Shown here: positions 13,101 to 26,600 of the stretch, one piece after another
How the letters are laid out: each line of letters opens with the position of its first letter
Numbering within the stretch: position 1 is the stretch's first letter
DNA from: Eudromia elegans
Lineage: Eukaryota > Chordata > Aves > Tinamiformes > Tinamidae
DNA length: 64,000 bases
Assembly: GCA_003342815.1 (NCBI GenBank)
Contig: PTEX01000060.1
Span: 3,656,896-3,720,895, forward strand
Reading direction: 5' to 3'
Position numbers and translations under genes: made by a program
The notes under the pieces: generated by a model
Told to the model about the DNA's origin: nothing
Seen by the model: the letters and a program-made list of their open reading frames with translations, nothing else
Databases searched by the model: none

Positions 13101-16100
13101 CTTTTGCCTCAGATTGGTGATTTAATAATATGACTTTTTTAATGCTTCTGCTCTATGTTTGTTTAAAGCTTTAAGATATCATTAGGTACTGATTGGTTAC
13201 TGTAGCTCGGCCAAAACACCAGCATAAAATCTTTGGTCTCAACAGCCTCATTAACATTAGAATGATTAAGCAATACCAGCAAGCACCACTGCACCACACA
13301 GAACACTGGGAGTTTTCAATGTCATAAAAGCTAAAGGTATAAAACACTTTACACAAGTTGAAAAAATACAAATTTTTGCCATCATTTCCTAGTTTTTGCA
13401 GGCCAATGAACAGTGCCAAGTCTATCCTGCCAATAATAATTAAATTACATGTGGAAACAACATAATGACTGTAATTCTATCTTTACAATTATTCATATTT
13501 TTTATATGCAGTTGACTATTGCTTCCTGCAATATATTTCAATTCCATGTAAATCACATGTGGAATGCTCTTGCACAGCAGCCATATATCCTAGTTATGTA
13601 GCACACTTCTTTCACAGTGAGATGATTTGGCTGATAAGACATTAACACGTCAAAGTGAAGGACTGCAGTGCAGTTTGACAGTGAGGAAAGCAGGACTTCA
13701 GGCAAAGGCTGAAGGCCAGAGGTGAGAACATTTATAATAACAGTGGGATATCAAATCATATCTCAGAGGACAAGCTGATCTACAAATAAGAATGAGGAAG
13801 ACTGTCTTGCTTTAACTGACATATTGTGTTAGCTCAAGAAGAACAAACTGGGTATGTTTACTGAATGATTGATAATCAATAGCCCTGAAAATTCTGGACT
13901 CAGAAAAGACCAAGATAAAGGCCAAGGATATAGCACTTGCATAGGTAACAGTCAAGCATCCTTAAAATTAATGGTCAGTATCATGGTGGTAACCTGCAAT
14001 ATCTACCATTTGTTTAGAAGACGCAATTGTGTGATATTCAGTGATAGAAGACAGAATATTGTTAAACACAGCTTGCATGAACATTTCTGCCTTAAAGTGC
14101 TTTGAATTGCTGGTATAGTTATTCAATAAAGTGTTTTTAATTAATATTTAAAATTTTCAAAAGTATGAATTTTTTTTAGGCACCCATTACTGCTTTTGAA
14201 AAGCTCCTCCAGTTTCCACATTAGCAAGCTGAACCATTCCTAGATGGACCAGTAGAACAGGACTCGAATATCTAAGTATGAACAGGACCAGTTATAATGC
14301 TGAGCCCACAGTTCCTGGCGCTGTTCCCAGTGAAAGACTTCCAAAGACTACCAGTGACATGAGATACGGTCACAGGAAAGCTTCTTATCGCTTTTGTGTA
14401 CCTATACCTATACCTTCATCCACATTAATAATACAACTGTCCACAGCAAGATGTGAACCAGCCAAACAAACCTGTGGAGGACTCTACTGTGGAGGAAGAG
14501 TGTTAGACAATCAAACAAAAAAAGAGTGTTACCAGAACAAGACATCTCCCTGTCATACACACTTCCCAATAACATAACAGAAAAACATATTTTATTACTT
14601 AATATACTCTACCGCTTTATGCAGTGTATATTTGGGACTCAAACTAACAAGAGAGATTGAAATGAATGAATAATTATGATGGTATTAGTTTGTGCAGCTT
14701 ATGTTATTGAGTAGGATCCCAGAGTGAGGAAGAATTGCCATAGATCATATTCAGTTTCTGAATCCAGTCTTCTCTTTTTAGGGCACAGCTTCTCACTTCC
14801 AAAGTCCAGTATGATGTCTACAGCTATGGGAGAGACTCTGGAAACTTTAAGAATTTACTGTTTGTTTGTGGAAGAGGTTGACCCAAAAAGTTAGTTTAGA
14901 ACATCAAGCTTACCATGGACTTCATCTTCAGCACGGCCAAGTGGTGCTGGCATGTTCTTCAGCAGTGAGAATTGTTGATAGCATTTGGGCAGCACACATA
15001 ATCAAACCTATTCCTTTACAGTCCAAATCAAAGCTTTTAACATATTTTCAATCTACTTCAGGCTCAGTACTTCTTGACTTAGAAATCGTAGGATAGGTTA
15101 AGGAATGATTAAGTCATAACATTATGTCCATGTTTTTCCAATGAATTAAAGTACAAAAGGTGTATTTCTGCTGCATTTTTATATTCTTTTTTTTTTTTTT
15201 TCCCCATCATCTTAACACTACTTAGATTCTCTACATGGCCTGAAATGCAAAATAACTTGTCTTTTATACCATTAAGCTTCCTAAGAGCTTTACTATTTTA
15301 GGGCCATTTGGATTCAATCCCTCTGGCAAGCCTTTCTCAATGTAAATGCTCCAAACTGTTCTTGCCCAAGTATACTGCATTACGGAAATTTACTGTAGAC
15401 AGACTTCAGTATATTCAAAAGGATGATTTATCAATAGAATTAAAGTCACTGCAATTAAACAAAAATAAAGATCAGAATAACCCTGTAGCAGTGCTTATTT
15501 TCTATATTTTAGAAGAACTTTCTCACTGATAAAAACTGTCAGTAGTTTTCTTTCCTCCATTTTGTTCCTTCTGAAACAAAACACAATTCAGACTTCTTAT
15601 GCTGTCAATTCTTGCTTTATATCTTCAAAGATAATTAGTTGGCAACTCATAATGGCAAATGACACTATCACATCAACACTATCTATGCACAGTTGTTTCA
15701 TCTAACACAGTTTCCTTAAATATATTGCCCTTTAAGTAACATAAACTCTCTGTTTCTAGAAATGTCAGAAAGAAGAAGTATTAAAAGACAATTGCTTACA
15801 TATCTATTTCATCTTGAAACAAAACTATATGCAATCATGCAAAAATTTGCTAAAGTGATGGTTGACATATTTTAAAGTGTACAGATGAAAGTGATAAAGT
15901 TCCATAAATATTCTTGCTTTAAAATCTGAGCAATGGAATTTAAGACTATGTTTGACTTAAGAAGAGTCAGGGAGAAAATGAGCTGATGATGTGACTCGTG
16001 AAACTGCCACACTGAAAAACATTACATTTAATTTACTTTCTTCAATGGGAATAACCTACACAGTTAGACAGTCAGACACAATGGTATTTAGCATTCTGGT

Positions 16101-19100
16101 ATTTTAACCTATTATGGAGCTGATTTTTTAACATCATTTCAATATGTAATTATACATATTGTATACAGGGGAACTCGGGAAAGTGTTCTGACCTGACTGC
16201 ACATAAAATTTCTCACCAATTCTGGCACAGAAGATCTTAAATTTATTTGATAACCATAACTGGATAGCGTAACTGCTATTGGAACAGTCATAGCTAACAG
16301 AGTTGTTAGTTAATGCTAGCATCTATGCAAACAACTGTTTCTATAGAGAGAGTGTATTTATTTGTAATCCTCCTTATGGAAAGAGGAACAAATACTCACT
16401 GTACCATCGACCAACATTGAACTTTTATTTGAGGCATCCAGCATGAGGTGTATCAGAATCATAAACAACTGGAAATATGGTCTTGCAATGGGAAAACCCT
16501 ACCAATGCGTAAGTCTAGGAATTGTTCCTGCTAACACCTTGGTAATGGGAGCATGAAAAGTCATCCAAAATGTGTGTGGCAAAATACATATGACTACTGA
16601 GACTGGGATTTGTAAGCAGTGAAGTGCTGAACCCTCGTGTCCTTAGTTACACTTGGCTTTAGTTATGTGGTTTTTTGTTTTTTTTATACAGTGGAGCCTT
16701 TGCAGAACATCAATGACAGTAACTGTGACAGAAGTGCCAATTTGTAGGGATATAACAAGATGACAGCTATTTCTTCCCAGGGGATATCAGATACTTACAG
16801 TAGCTCTGTGTTCCCTGCTCTTATAGCCTTTTTCCACAAGTTTTCTAATTTCCACCCTTCTGCTGCCTAGTACTGCATTTTATGACCTTTCCATTCCTTT
16901 TTGTTCACCTCTTTCATTTTGTTTTTTCCAATGTCTTACATTTTTCTACCAATCTCTCTTTTAATTTTCTTTTCATAATTCTAGCATAGCCTAGGGCAGG
17001 AATGATTCATTCCTTCATGCTTAGCCTCTGGACCAACCTGCTACACTTTTATGTTACATCTGTTGTAATAATTGCCTTTTTAATTGTGTTTTAAGTGGGC
17101 AACCTCAATCAATTAAGGTAACAAGTGGCTTCAAAACTGCCTGGGACTAATAAAAGCACTCCAAGAACAAAATATATTTACTTGTATGTACAGAAAAGAG
17201 CATGCCTTAACCTTCAGTTCCAGAAACCATTTCAACTTCACACATTGCAGTGATTAGTTTGTTTTTAAAATCTTGAGAATCTGCTTCCCCATTCCTTTGT
17301 CTAATATAGCTTTTCTACTTAAATATCTATACAGAAATGAAGGTTGACATTTTGGCTCTGAAAGGATTAAAGAAACCACAGATTTTCAAGGTGAAAAAGA
17401 GGCTATTGAGTCTTCCCTATTCACCAAAACACGCAGAATGATAAGACTCTGTCACCCTACAATATTCTCTTCAAGTCTGAGACAATTTCTAGCACTCTGG
17501 CTGGTCCCTTAGGTTGTATAAACTGACACCATATTGCAATTCATTTCAGTGTATATTACCACAAAGTCTATAGCGTTATAAATAAGAACTTTCCTTCTTG
17601 ATCCCAGTCAGTCCTTACAGTAATTGCTGATCTGCATTACTTAGTGGTGGAGCAAGAAGAAAATAGCGCCTGTCGAACACTGACATTTAGTATCATCTGT
17701 CTTGGAAATGGAAGAAAAATGTAATATCTGGAAGAGAAGACAGCCCATATGCAAAGTATAAGTGGTAAGTATTTTTGGCTTTCTAAACTAATGAGTAAAT
17801 GGCACTCCTCTTCATTAAAATTCAAAAGTGGATAAATAATGTATAGTTTGACTGATATCACAGAACTATTCTGGGTTGCCTCTTTTGCTTCTGTTCTGCT
17901 ATTTCTGCTTGTAGTGGGAGACAAAACACACAGATAAAGAAAAGAAAGGTGGAAGGGTGAGAAGAAAAGGAATCAGGGCTTGTAACAATCAGCATCCTCT
18001 ACTAGTAGGACGGTAGGATTGTGGGTTGGAGTGTTGATCTCAAAAAAAATCAGAATCAGATGTCTAATCTGCAAAATGTGCTCACTCTGGTGTAAAAGAA
18101 GCACCAAAGGCAAAGAATCACAGCAACTAGTGCACTGAGCGAGCGGAAACAGCAAGGGCAAAATGTGCTAGTAACTTTAGAAAGTCCAAACTCTCGTATT
18201 TCTCCAAATTCAAGCTTCTCCTAGAAGTTCAACTCACTTTCCTGCATGAAAGAAATCCTGGATTCTCTTTCCTTCTCCTGTTCCTGCCTTCTTATATTTT
18301 CCCCCATGACTTCACAGTGAAGACATCTCTGGGAGCTGGTAGGGATCTCTGTAGTAAAGGGAACACAAGATTTGTTTGGGGCCTGGGAAGGTATCCCATA
18401 TTTTACATGGCTGCCTGTGGGCATTGGCACTTTGTGCTAACCAGAAAGCAACAGAGGAAAAAGATTATGTATAACTTTCTTAATATTCTTATCCGGGTCT
18501 GGGTTATTATTTTTGAAGTCTCTTTTAATAATCCTAGAGAGAAAAGGTAAAGAGGTTAAGAAAAGTTTTATTTCATTTCCAATCCCAAGCACACTCTTGG
18601 CTTTTCATTCCCTATTTCCTGATTAGTGATAAGTGAGCTCTAGTCTTCCGCTCTCCTACAACTCCCTGCTTTGTTTTCCCTGGTAGAAGTTAAGTGTTCT
18701 GTGGTTTCTAGAGAGCCTCTGAAACCTAGAGTGGCTCTCTAATAAGATATGGGAGAGAATGTGTACTTGGCTTGCTTTTCAAGGACCATGGTACATTAAA
18801 TGACTAATCTAAAGTTTGGAAAACTACTTTGCCCACAGAGAGGTTAGACAAGCTTGGAAAGCGCTCATAAAGGTTCAATAGTTTGAAAAACTTGTGGAAG
18901 AATGTTTTCTAGTATTTAAGAAAGGAAATAAGACCCAGGAGAAAATAGAGTCCTTTACCAGTGTGTTCTGGTTACCCCTAATACATCTTTGCAATCTACA
19001 TGGGTCAAGTTTTCTTACAAGCATTTACAATGTCTTCCATGTGCTCTTCATGGAAGAGTTAAAGGATAGTGTTGTCTTTCTAAGAAATACTGTTTGAAAT

Positions 19101-19570
19101 ATGTTATTAATAATGAAATAAACCTTTTTGTCAAGTAAGGTTTGCTACAATTAGGTATTTCCTAGACTTCCCCTTGCAACTCCTTCAAGCTCTATAGACT
19201 AGTGTTGGCTATGCATCCAGTCAGCAGGATATCATTAAGTCTAAGGCATGGCATTTCTTAGGATACAGAGTAAATCTGTTAATTTCTGGTACATTTCCAT
19301 AGGTCACCTAGATAAAGAATTATCTTTCTAGTGGTTCATCTGTGCTGACTGTACCACCACCAGAGTATTAAGTCTTTCTCCACAAAATGAATAAAACCCA
19401 GCCTTTAAGACTCAAACATGCTGCAATATTTTTCCCTATCAACTGTGTAAAAATAATAGTTTCATCTTTCTGAGAACAAACTTTGCATTCATTAACAATG
19501 CTACTTGCATATAGTTGAAAGCATGAGTGTGAAGAACTGATATAAAATGGATAACATAACTTGGATTTTA
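10184..19570. other. AT-rich non-coding DNA
   Basis: Only the weak exon candidate at 16400-16468 stands out. The open frames, including 99 codons at 14278-14577, show no recognisable family. No mobile element is recognised between the two CR1 copies. Confidence 0.6.
16400..16468 (-). CDS. Weak candidate exon, 69 bp
   Basis: Minus strand: acceptor ACCATATTTCCAG with a modest pyrimidine tract, 69 bp, then donor GGTACA|GTGAGT. Only phase 0 is open, giving LFMILIHLMLDASNK then SSMLVDGT. Its phase does not follow directly from the 49 bp candidate at 21.0 kb (which ends in phase 1), so at least one further exon would be needed between them, or one of the two is false. Confidence 0.18.
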
Positions 19571-20025
19571 TAGAATCAGAGAATCATAGAATGGCTAGGG
19601 TTGGAAGGGACCTGTAGAGGTCATCTAGTCCAACCCCCCTGCACACGCAGGGTCCCCTAGAGCACGTGGCACAGGGTGATGTCCAGGCGGGTTTGGAAGA
19701 TCTCCAGAGAAGGAGACTCCACCACCTCTCTGGGCAGCCTGTTCCAGTGCTCTGTCACCCTCACTGCTAAGAAATTCTTTCTCAAGTTCCTGTGGAACTT
19801 TTGGTGCCTCAATTTGTGGCCGTTTCCTCTAGTGCTATCGCTGGCCACCACTGAGAAGAGGCCAGCCCCCTCCTCCTCACTCCCTGTCTTGAGATATTTA
19901 TATATATTAATCAGGTCCCCTCTCAGTCTTCTCTTCTGCAGGCTGAAGAGGCCCAGCTCTCTCAGCCTTTCCTCATAGGGCAGATGTTCCAGACCCCTAA
20001 TCATCTTCATTATCTTCACAACATG
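19571..20025 (-). mobile_element. CR1 LINE, 5'-truncated 3' fragment
   Basis: Minus-strand CR1 non-LTR retrotransposon. An open frame of 120 codons (20019 down to 19657) encodes the C-terminal end of the CR1 ORF2 protein. Recognisable stretches are [47 protein letters not shown] and [20 protein letters not shown]. It is followed by the short 3' UTR with GTTGGACTAGATGACC and the terminal ATTCTATGATTCTCTGATTCTA-type repeats (read on the minus strand). The 5' side ends abruptly just beyond 20020, so the endonuclease and nearly all of the reverse transcriptase are missing, typical of CR1 insertions. The intact C-terminal frame suggests a fairly young insertion compared with the other CR1 relics here. 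It cannot mobilise on its own. Confidence 0.93.
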
Positions 20026-20976
20026 CCAAAAGGTGATATTATTCTTGACTCAGGCAACAGGTTAGATTCAGGCATCTACCTTTCCAAAAACATATTATCA
20101 TATTTACAAGTATCCTAAAAAGTAAAGCACAAATAAACTAAGTGTTCAATGGAATTAAGCTCTGGAAAAATTACCACACAAGATAAATAAGTAAAGAGAT
20201 AAAATCAGTTTTATTTCTGAAGCATTTGCATTCATGCAAAAGCTTTAGATGAACAACAGAAGCCATTCTGTCCTCAATATTACACCTCCAAGTGAAGCAC
20301 ATTGTCCATCAAACAAACAAAAAAAGTAAAATCAAACATTATCATAAGTATATAGGCATATCTATAGCTACCATTAAGGGGTAAAATTACTCTTGGTACA
20401 TATTTTTAGAAATACATGGGAAGAAGGACAATATAAGTGGCAATTCAGAAGCAGAATCAAGCAAAGGAGAATGTGTGTGATTGATGAGAACTGTCTGAAC
20501 AATGATATAAAATTGGGAAAAAAAGAAAAAACCCTAAGTTTCCACAATAACACTGATAAAGCATGCTACAATAAATGCTGCCATAAAAAACACACTTTCC
20601 CCCCAGTCTTAACATTGAATATATACAGAATTTTATCTATGTTTTATTCTAGCCAAAGGTTGGGCTACATTTCTATGAATTTTGATCACGATCTGTATGG
20701 ACTTTGACCAAGTCCCTGTAGAGAAATGTGTCTCCCTATAAGGAGTCTTTATCAGGAAAAGAACCCCAAACCTTTATCAATTCACCAACAGTTCACATCT
20801 GTAAATGGCAATTTCCTAATGTAGTTCTTTTTTTGAGCCAATCTAAGGTTAAAATACCAGTAACACACAGTCATTATTTATTTCACATCTTCTTGTGCCT
20901 GTATATTATTTACAGAAAAGATCTTTAATATAAATCTGACTTCAGGGAAGCCAAATCATTTCAGCAAAACAGTTAC

Positions 20977-21025
20977 CCATATAGAAGGCGGCGAGCAGAA
21001 TGCCAAGCAGTGGGTACACTAGAAG
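20977..21025 (-). CDS. Candidate 49 bp exon encoding a hydrophobic segment
   Basis: Minus strand: acceptor TTTATTTTTAG, 49 bp, then donor ATATGG|GTAACT. Read from the first base it encodes LLVYPLLGILLAAFYM plus one base, a 16-residue hydrophobic run of transmembrane type with one proline, followed by phase 1. A second frame is also open (SSVPTAWHSARRLLY); the third stops at codon 2. The segment has two CpGs and is clearly richer in GC than the surrounding AT-rich sequence, including a (TAA)n stretch just upstream on the minus strand. This local contrast argues for function. At 49 bp it is short for an exon. The protein is not recognised; a membrane-spanning helix is inferred from composition only. 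Confidence 0.35.
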
Positions 21026-21043
21026 CTAAAAATAAATATAATA

Positions 21044-21070
21044 TTAATAATAATAATAATAAAATAAAAT
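21044..21070. repeat. (TAA)n and AAAAT short repeats
   Basis: Five to six TAA units followed by two AAAAT units, about 20 bp upstream (minus-strand sense) of the 21.0 kb exon candidate. Confidence 0.85.
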
Positions 21071-22340
21071 GTTTGAACGAAAAAGGCCATTCCTATTTTT
21101 AATGACCTTTCCCAGACAAAGTTATGAAGCAATGCACCTCAACTGGAAATATCAGCAGGAGGCTAGCACAATATAATCCATGGTAAAATGTAGTCTTTAC
21201 ATAACCAATGAATTTTCTAATATTTCTTAAGCAGTGCGTGCAATCAGCATCAGGTTATGGCAGCAGGCTTACATATATTACCATCATGATCTTCCTGTTC
21301 ATTTTCTTCTGTCTTTCTTCATGATCTTGATGTCTTTCCTCCTGTCTTATTTCTGCATCTTTTTTATCCTAGGAATCTGAGGTCACCACCTCTTAAGTGA
21401 ATGATCTTTTAAACAGTTAGTGGAGGTCTTTAAATTATCCACCTTTCAATTAGGACAGGGTAACAGTGGAGTTCACATATAATACAGTTATGGCATGTGA
21501 CCACCTATAGAAACTGCAGTAAAATTCTTTTTCAGTTCAAAGCTGCTAAGTGGCCTGCAAAAATCATAAAGTCATGAGCATAACCACGGAAGCTGGAGAA
21601 GTGCCTTTGCTATCGGCATAAATCCTGTTCCAAGTCTGCATGGGTTAGGAGTAGCAGGAGCAATAGGTGATACTGGTGCTTCAGCCAATTGCTGAAGTAA
21701 ATGTGCTCGGGCACCTCTGAACGCTGCTGCAGCATTTCAATACAAACAAGCAGAGCTTCCCACTAATGACTGACAAAACATCTAAGGTAAACGAGCCTCT
21801 CCTCCCAACAAAACACCAATCAGTGCAAAAGCACCTGGCTAAAGGCCTGGAAACCATATGTTATCATTAAACCTTCTCCACTGATAGCCTTCCTCTGTTC
21901 CTACAGTCCGAAGAAAGCCTTATGTACTTAGCTTAACCCACTGTACAACAGCAACTGCCACAAAGAGATCAATCTCAAGAATGCTGTTATAACTTCTACC
22001 TATATTGTCCAAATACATTTGCATTTTGCATTAGGCACTCGGCACACTAATAGGTCAAGAAAATCACACTGTCATGCAACTGGAGTCGTCACAGTGGAGG
22101 AGCTAAGGGGGATTTTTCAACTGCAAGAATGTAGGTGTATCTCTCAGAAAATGTATGGATATATGATCTGTACAGGTAGCTCTCACCTTTGAAGGTGACA
22201 CTTTAAGAAGTTGTCTTTTAATACAGGGTATAATCATGGTCAAAGGTCTTTTGTCATCTGAGGCTAAACATTCTAAGCACTACAAGAACAAAATACACAG
22301 TGTACTTGCTTTTTAATAATCCACAGGACCTGGATCTGAG

Positions 22341-22410
22341 TTATTCATGCTAACGGACTTGGATGCGCAATTCCACACCAAATAGCAAAATTGGGCCATT
22401 AGCATGAGTA
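22341..22410. other. 70 bp hairpin with TCATGCTAA stem
   Basis: TCATGCTAACGG near 22345 is mirrored by CCATTAGCATGA near 22396. The core stem of nine pairs is perfect and extends with one or two mismatches. The loop is about 40 nt with little further pairing. No known RNA family recognised. Confidence 0.35.
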
Positions 22411-23459
22411 CAAAAAAGGTTATTTTCTGTCATAAATTTAATTTCTATTCTTTGATCTCCTACAGTCTTTATTTACATGTGTTAACTATCAATACTTCTC
22501 TTTATTTATCATTCAATTTGCCGTGAAAAATACTTTGACTTCAGCTATGTGACTTGTTAATTTCATTTCAGTTTTTATTCTTTTGAATAACATAATTAAA
22601 ACCCTATTAAATCTTTTATGACTACAAATACAAACCAATTTTTGTAATCTCATTTTCATAAATCCCTAATAATGATTATCTGTGGTGAAGATCAATGATT
22701 TTTTTTCCACAACTCTTCAGTCTCATGTAAAGATGCAACATGGGACTGTTCAGAAGAATTATCTTAAATTGAGGTGATGGTAGTAAAGATTTTAGGAAAA
22801 AAATGTAAACTGAGAAGTAGCAAGACATGCAAGTCAGCATATTCACCAAAGAATTCTGAACAGGTTCAAATGTGTTCACCAGTTATTAACTGTGGAGGAT
22901 CAACTTGAATCATTCTTGGTGGTGGGGTTGGAATGTATCAGCTTTAGAAGGGATATTAGAGGGATCTACAGAGCAACAGAGAAGACAGCCTGCGTTCTGA
23001 TCCAGAAAAAAAAGAAAAAGATAGAAACTATACACTATACAAAGCATTGAATTAGTAGATGGAGCACAAGGATGCACATGACATAATTGAAAAAAATCAG
23101 TTTTGTTTTAACATATGGAGGATGTGATTCACAGGATGTGATTGGAAAGATCTGTGAGAGGGGAAACCCCTCCCCGTGAGAGGGGAAAACAAGGATAAGG
23201 GTGAGATTGGTTTATACAACTTGGATTTCCAAAAAGAAAATAATATGGTTCTTAACCAAAACCTCTTAAAGAAATTATGTTCTCATTCTGTAACAGAGAA
23301 GTCCCACCAATGAATTAACAGCTTGCCAAAAACTTAAAACAAGGAGTAAGAATTAAATACCTGCTCTATTTTTAAAATGAAGCTTTCAGTGAAGATTTGT
23401 AAGAATCTCTACTGGCACAAAGGTAATTCAGAATAGTCATAAATTGTCTGGAAGAGGAT

Positions 23460-23610
23460 AACAGAGAAGTGACAAAGTGTGCTGGAGATGCTAAGTTACC
23501 CACAGCAACACAAATGAATGGCAACTGCATCAAGTTACAGAAAGATTCTATTATACTGAGTAATTCCGTATTAACTGTTAGCAATAAATGGCGAATTTCC
23601 TCTCCCCAAG
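23460..23610 (+). mobile_element. Possible LINE reverse-transcriptase relic
   Basis: The plus-strand open frame 23469-23747 contains KCAGDAKLPTATQ, then NCIKLQKDS, then SNKWRISS. These resemble in order the F/Y-ADD-x-KL, C-x-x-LQKDL and KW-x-M-x-F blocks around the catalytic YxDD of CR1/L2-type reverse transcriptases. The catalytic ADD is degraded to AGD, so the copy is inactive. This is pattern matching by eye and boundaries are uncertain. The frame continues beyond the similarity but is not recognised there. Confidence 0.4.
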
Positions 23611-26600
23611 TGTGTGTGAGTTGTGTCATCTTCCATGCTGCTGAGTCCCCAGCCTCACCTCCAGCTGCATCTCCAGAGGAGCGATACACAGCATCCCTTT
23701 TATTAAGCCCTCCTGCGTGGATGTCTCAGGCACACCATGGCAACTAAAAAGGCACTAACTTCTTTCCACAGTGAAAGTCAATGTGGATCAATACAAAGTA
23801 ACAGCAAAGCAAAACTATAATCTTAACTACTGGCACACAACAATGGACTTTAAATGAACAATGACTATTAAGGAAATAATTCAATTAAAGTTTATTTTAT
23901 AATTTGTGAGAAAGTGAGCTTTATGTCCTTTTTTTTAACTTATAGACTCACAAACACACACATCTTCCTAAATATTTTAATCCTTTCACTTTTCAAACTG
24001 ATATAGATTTTGTTGGATGACTAGATTTATCTATTATCTTAATGACTGGTAGCTTAAAAACATCATTTCCACATTTCAGATGATAATACTGCTGGAGAAG
24101 ATTAAGTTAATTTGACTCAAATTTTATTTTAAAACCAATATTTATGTTCTCTCCTTCATAGGCTCTTTAACCTTTCATTGGCCAGAAGCATGGGAAATAA
24201 AATGTATAACTTAATATCTGAATTTATGGAAGTTCAGCCTCCAACGTGTTTTGTGGTCCTTTATTTGCCATTAAATCATTTCAATCTGTGGGCTAAACAC
24301 AAGAATCAATGTTCTTGTGTTTTCCTTTTTAAAGGAAAAACTTTCTGCTTTTGCCTTATCTTACGAACACTGCCCTTCTTTTCCTTTAATCCCTCGATGG
24401 TGTCAAGTAGTAAAAGCCAGTTCTTCATGCACATGTTCATACAACTGTCCCTATTTGTCACCCATTCAGTAAACATTTATCTCTTATCCTCATCATTCTA
24501 GTACTTCTCATTTTCTCTACCCCATTCCCTGTGTTTTCACCGTTAGTCAATGTTCAATCCCAGTTCAGTCTTACAGCTCTCTCCCATACATCCTGCTCCA
24601 TCATGGAAACACCCAGAATTACCTCCTGTCTCTTCTTTTCATCTTTCTTTTAGTTTTGACTGCTGATAGTCTGATGACATCTCTTTTGAATTAGATTATG
24701 TTAGCTTCAGCCAAATCTGCTTTTGCCATTCCCTTTAGCTGTGCCAGACTCCTCCTACATTTATTTTAAAAATATCCACTATGAATCTGTTCTCTAGTGG
24801 AATAGCTTCATTATATGCCAGATTTGGAGAGCTTCCAATTATACAGTGAAGGTCTCTTTATTTAATTCCAAAGAGTTCTGACAGGTGAAATGAGCTAACT
24901 GATTTGCATTTATTGGTCCAATTACTAGCTTCTCTTTAAACTCACGACCAGAAAAGACCTGCTTTAGAAGGCCATGTTGTTAGATGTGTCTGTTACCATG
25001 TTCTTTCTTTGATTCACCTGCATTAATCGTCCCCAAATTTACATCAGTCCAAAGAGACACTAGATGTTTAGACAGCATGTAGAAAAATATTCATCATTAT
25101 GTTAATCTTTCTTCTCCACTGGTATCTGCCTTTTTGAATTTTCCACCAAATATATTTAAGATATTACTCTCTTCAAAAGTTCTGATTCAGGTTTTTGTTT
25201 GTTTTATTTGTTCGTTTTTTTGCTTTTGAAGGGTGAATTGGATGGATTTTGGAGGGAGTCTTTGTTCCTACAATATCATGTTATTGTATGCTCACAGCTT
25301 CCTGAATTTTGATCTTCACATTTCATTAGCATGCAGCTTTGAACCCAACCACTCAATCATTACTGAAAGTATTAAGCAAGTCTGCAAATAATAATTGTTC
25401 TGGAAGAAGTGCCAGTATTACCCTATAGCACACATACCCATCTGGGCATGCTCTCTCTTGGGGGTCTAAAAAGTCAAATATCAAGGCTAAACTCCAAGGC
25501 AATTAACATGAACTTTTCTTTAAAATTTCATGAGATAATGTAGCAAGCTCTGAATATCAGCAGGATTTGGGCACCTAACTGTTCTTGATATCTTTGAAAG
25601 TCTATCTCTAAAAAATATAAGCAACCACTAATAATTTAGTAATTCTATCAAAACAAGCAATTAAGTGTGTCTTGCATGATTTGTTCTCTATAAAAATCAT
25701 GCTGCTTGTTTACTCAGACTTCTATTACCCTCTAGATCTTACTGATTTCATCTCCGGTTATTTATTCAATTATTTTATAGGGAATTGAAATCTAACTCAT
25801 GAGTTATTCGCAGTGACACCTTAATCTTTTCTCACAGCTAGTCTGTCAAATGAAGAGGTGATCAGTCAGTATAAGACACATAATTATTGCCAGCATATAT
25901 TACTTTCCTTCTATCTCAGCTAAATTCCATGTTATGATGTAGCTGAACCTCCAGAATTATATTAAATTATTAAGATTTTCTAAATATTTTGCACTGATTT
26001 GATTAGGTAACACAATTTAAGCTACCAGCTAATGCAACTCTCAATTCTTTCCTTCCAGAAATTAGTATGAAAATGTTCACCTCCAAAGACAGACAAAGGT
26101 TCTTTAGCTGTTCATTTGACTGCTGTAACATTAGGCCTAATCACAATGCAGTTTCTTCCTGCTCACCTATTTTACAGACATAGATGGAGTTGGGTCTTTA
26201 TTTGATATTTAACTTCTCTCAAATTAAAACCCACCAATTGCATTTAGAAAAATCCAGCAAATTAAGTCCATAAGATCTTCCTATTCTTACCATTTATTAC
26301 ATACTTCCAGAAAAAAAAAAAAATTCCAACAACATTTCTCTTTCTATCAGGATAATCTCTTAGCTTACAGATGCTGCTGCCATGTTGATGTGACACACTG
26401 TTCTGAACTTAAATCAAAATGTAAGTCATTTTCTGTGGAACTGAAGTGCATAGCACTGATCTACTTTCCAACTTTTCCCTAAGCTGCTCTGAATAAACTC
26501 ACTCCTCACCACATTAGGGGTTTTCCAATGACTGTACAGAGTCTCATCAACATTTCTGCCACCTCACACTTTGAGAACAGCACAGGGGAATTAGTTGCAG

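Larger units (their letters stand above)
20026..23459. other. AT-rich non-coding DNA around the 21.0 kb exon candidate
   Basis: It contains the 49 bp candidate exon and the 22.3 kb hairpin. At 20222-20244 there is an octamer-like ATTTGCAT / ATGCAAA inverted pair. On the plus strand a strong acceptor-like tract (TTTTTTATCCTAG, ending at 21372) has no good donor nearby. Confidence 0.55.

Noticed and set aside
17637-17924. Minus-strand frame with a good acceptor (CTGTCTTCTCTTCCAG) followed by 29 codons to a stop
   Set aside because: No donor; as a terminal exon it has no similarity, and its phase does not fit the stronger candidates.
22900-23010. Minus-strand acceptor-like TTTTTCTTTTTTTTCTGGATCAG followed by 28 open codons
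   Set aside because: Pyrimidine tract is simple sequence and a 28-codon opening is common by chance.
23372-23689. 105-codon minus-strand frame with acceptor-like CCTCTTCCAG
   Set aside because: Lies antisense to the LINE relic and has no independent similarity.
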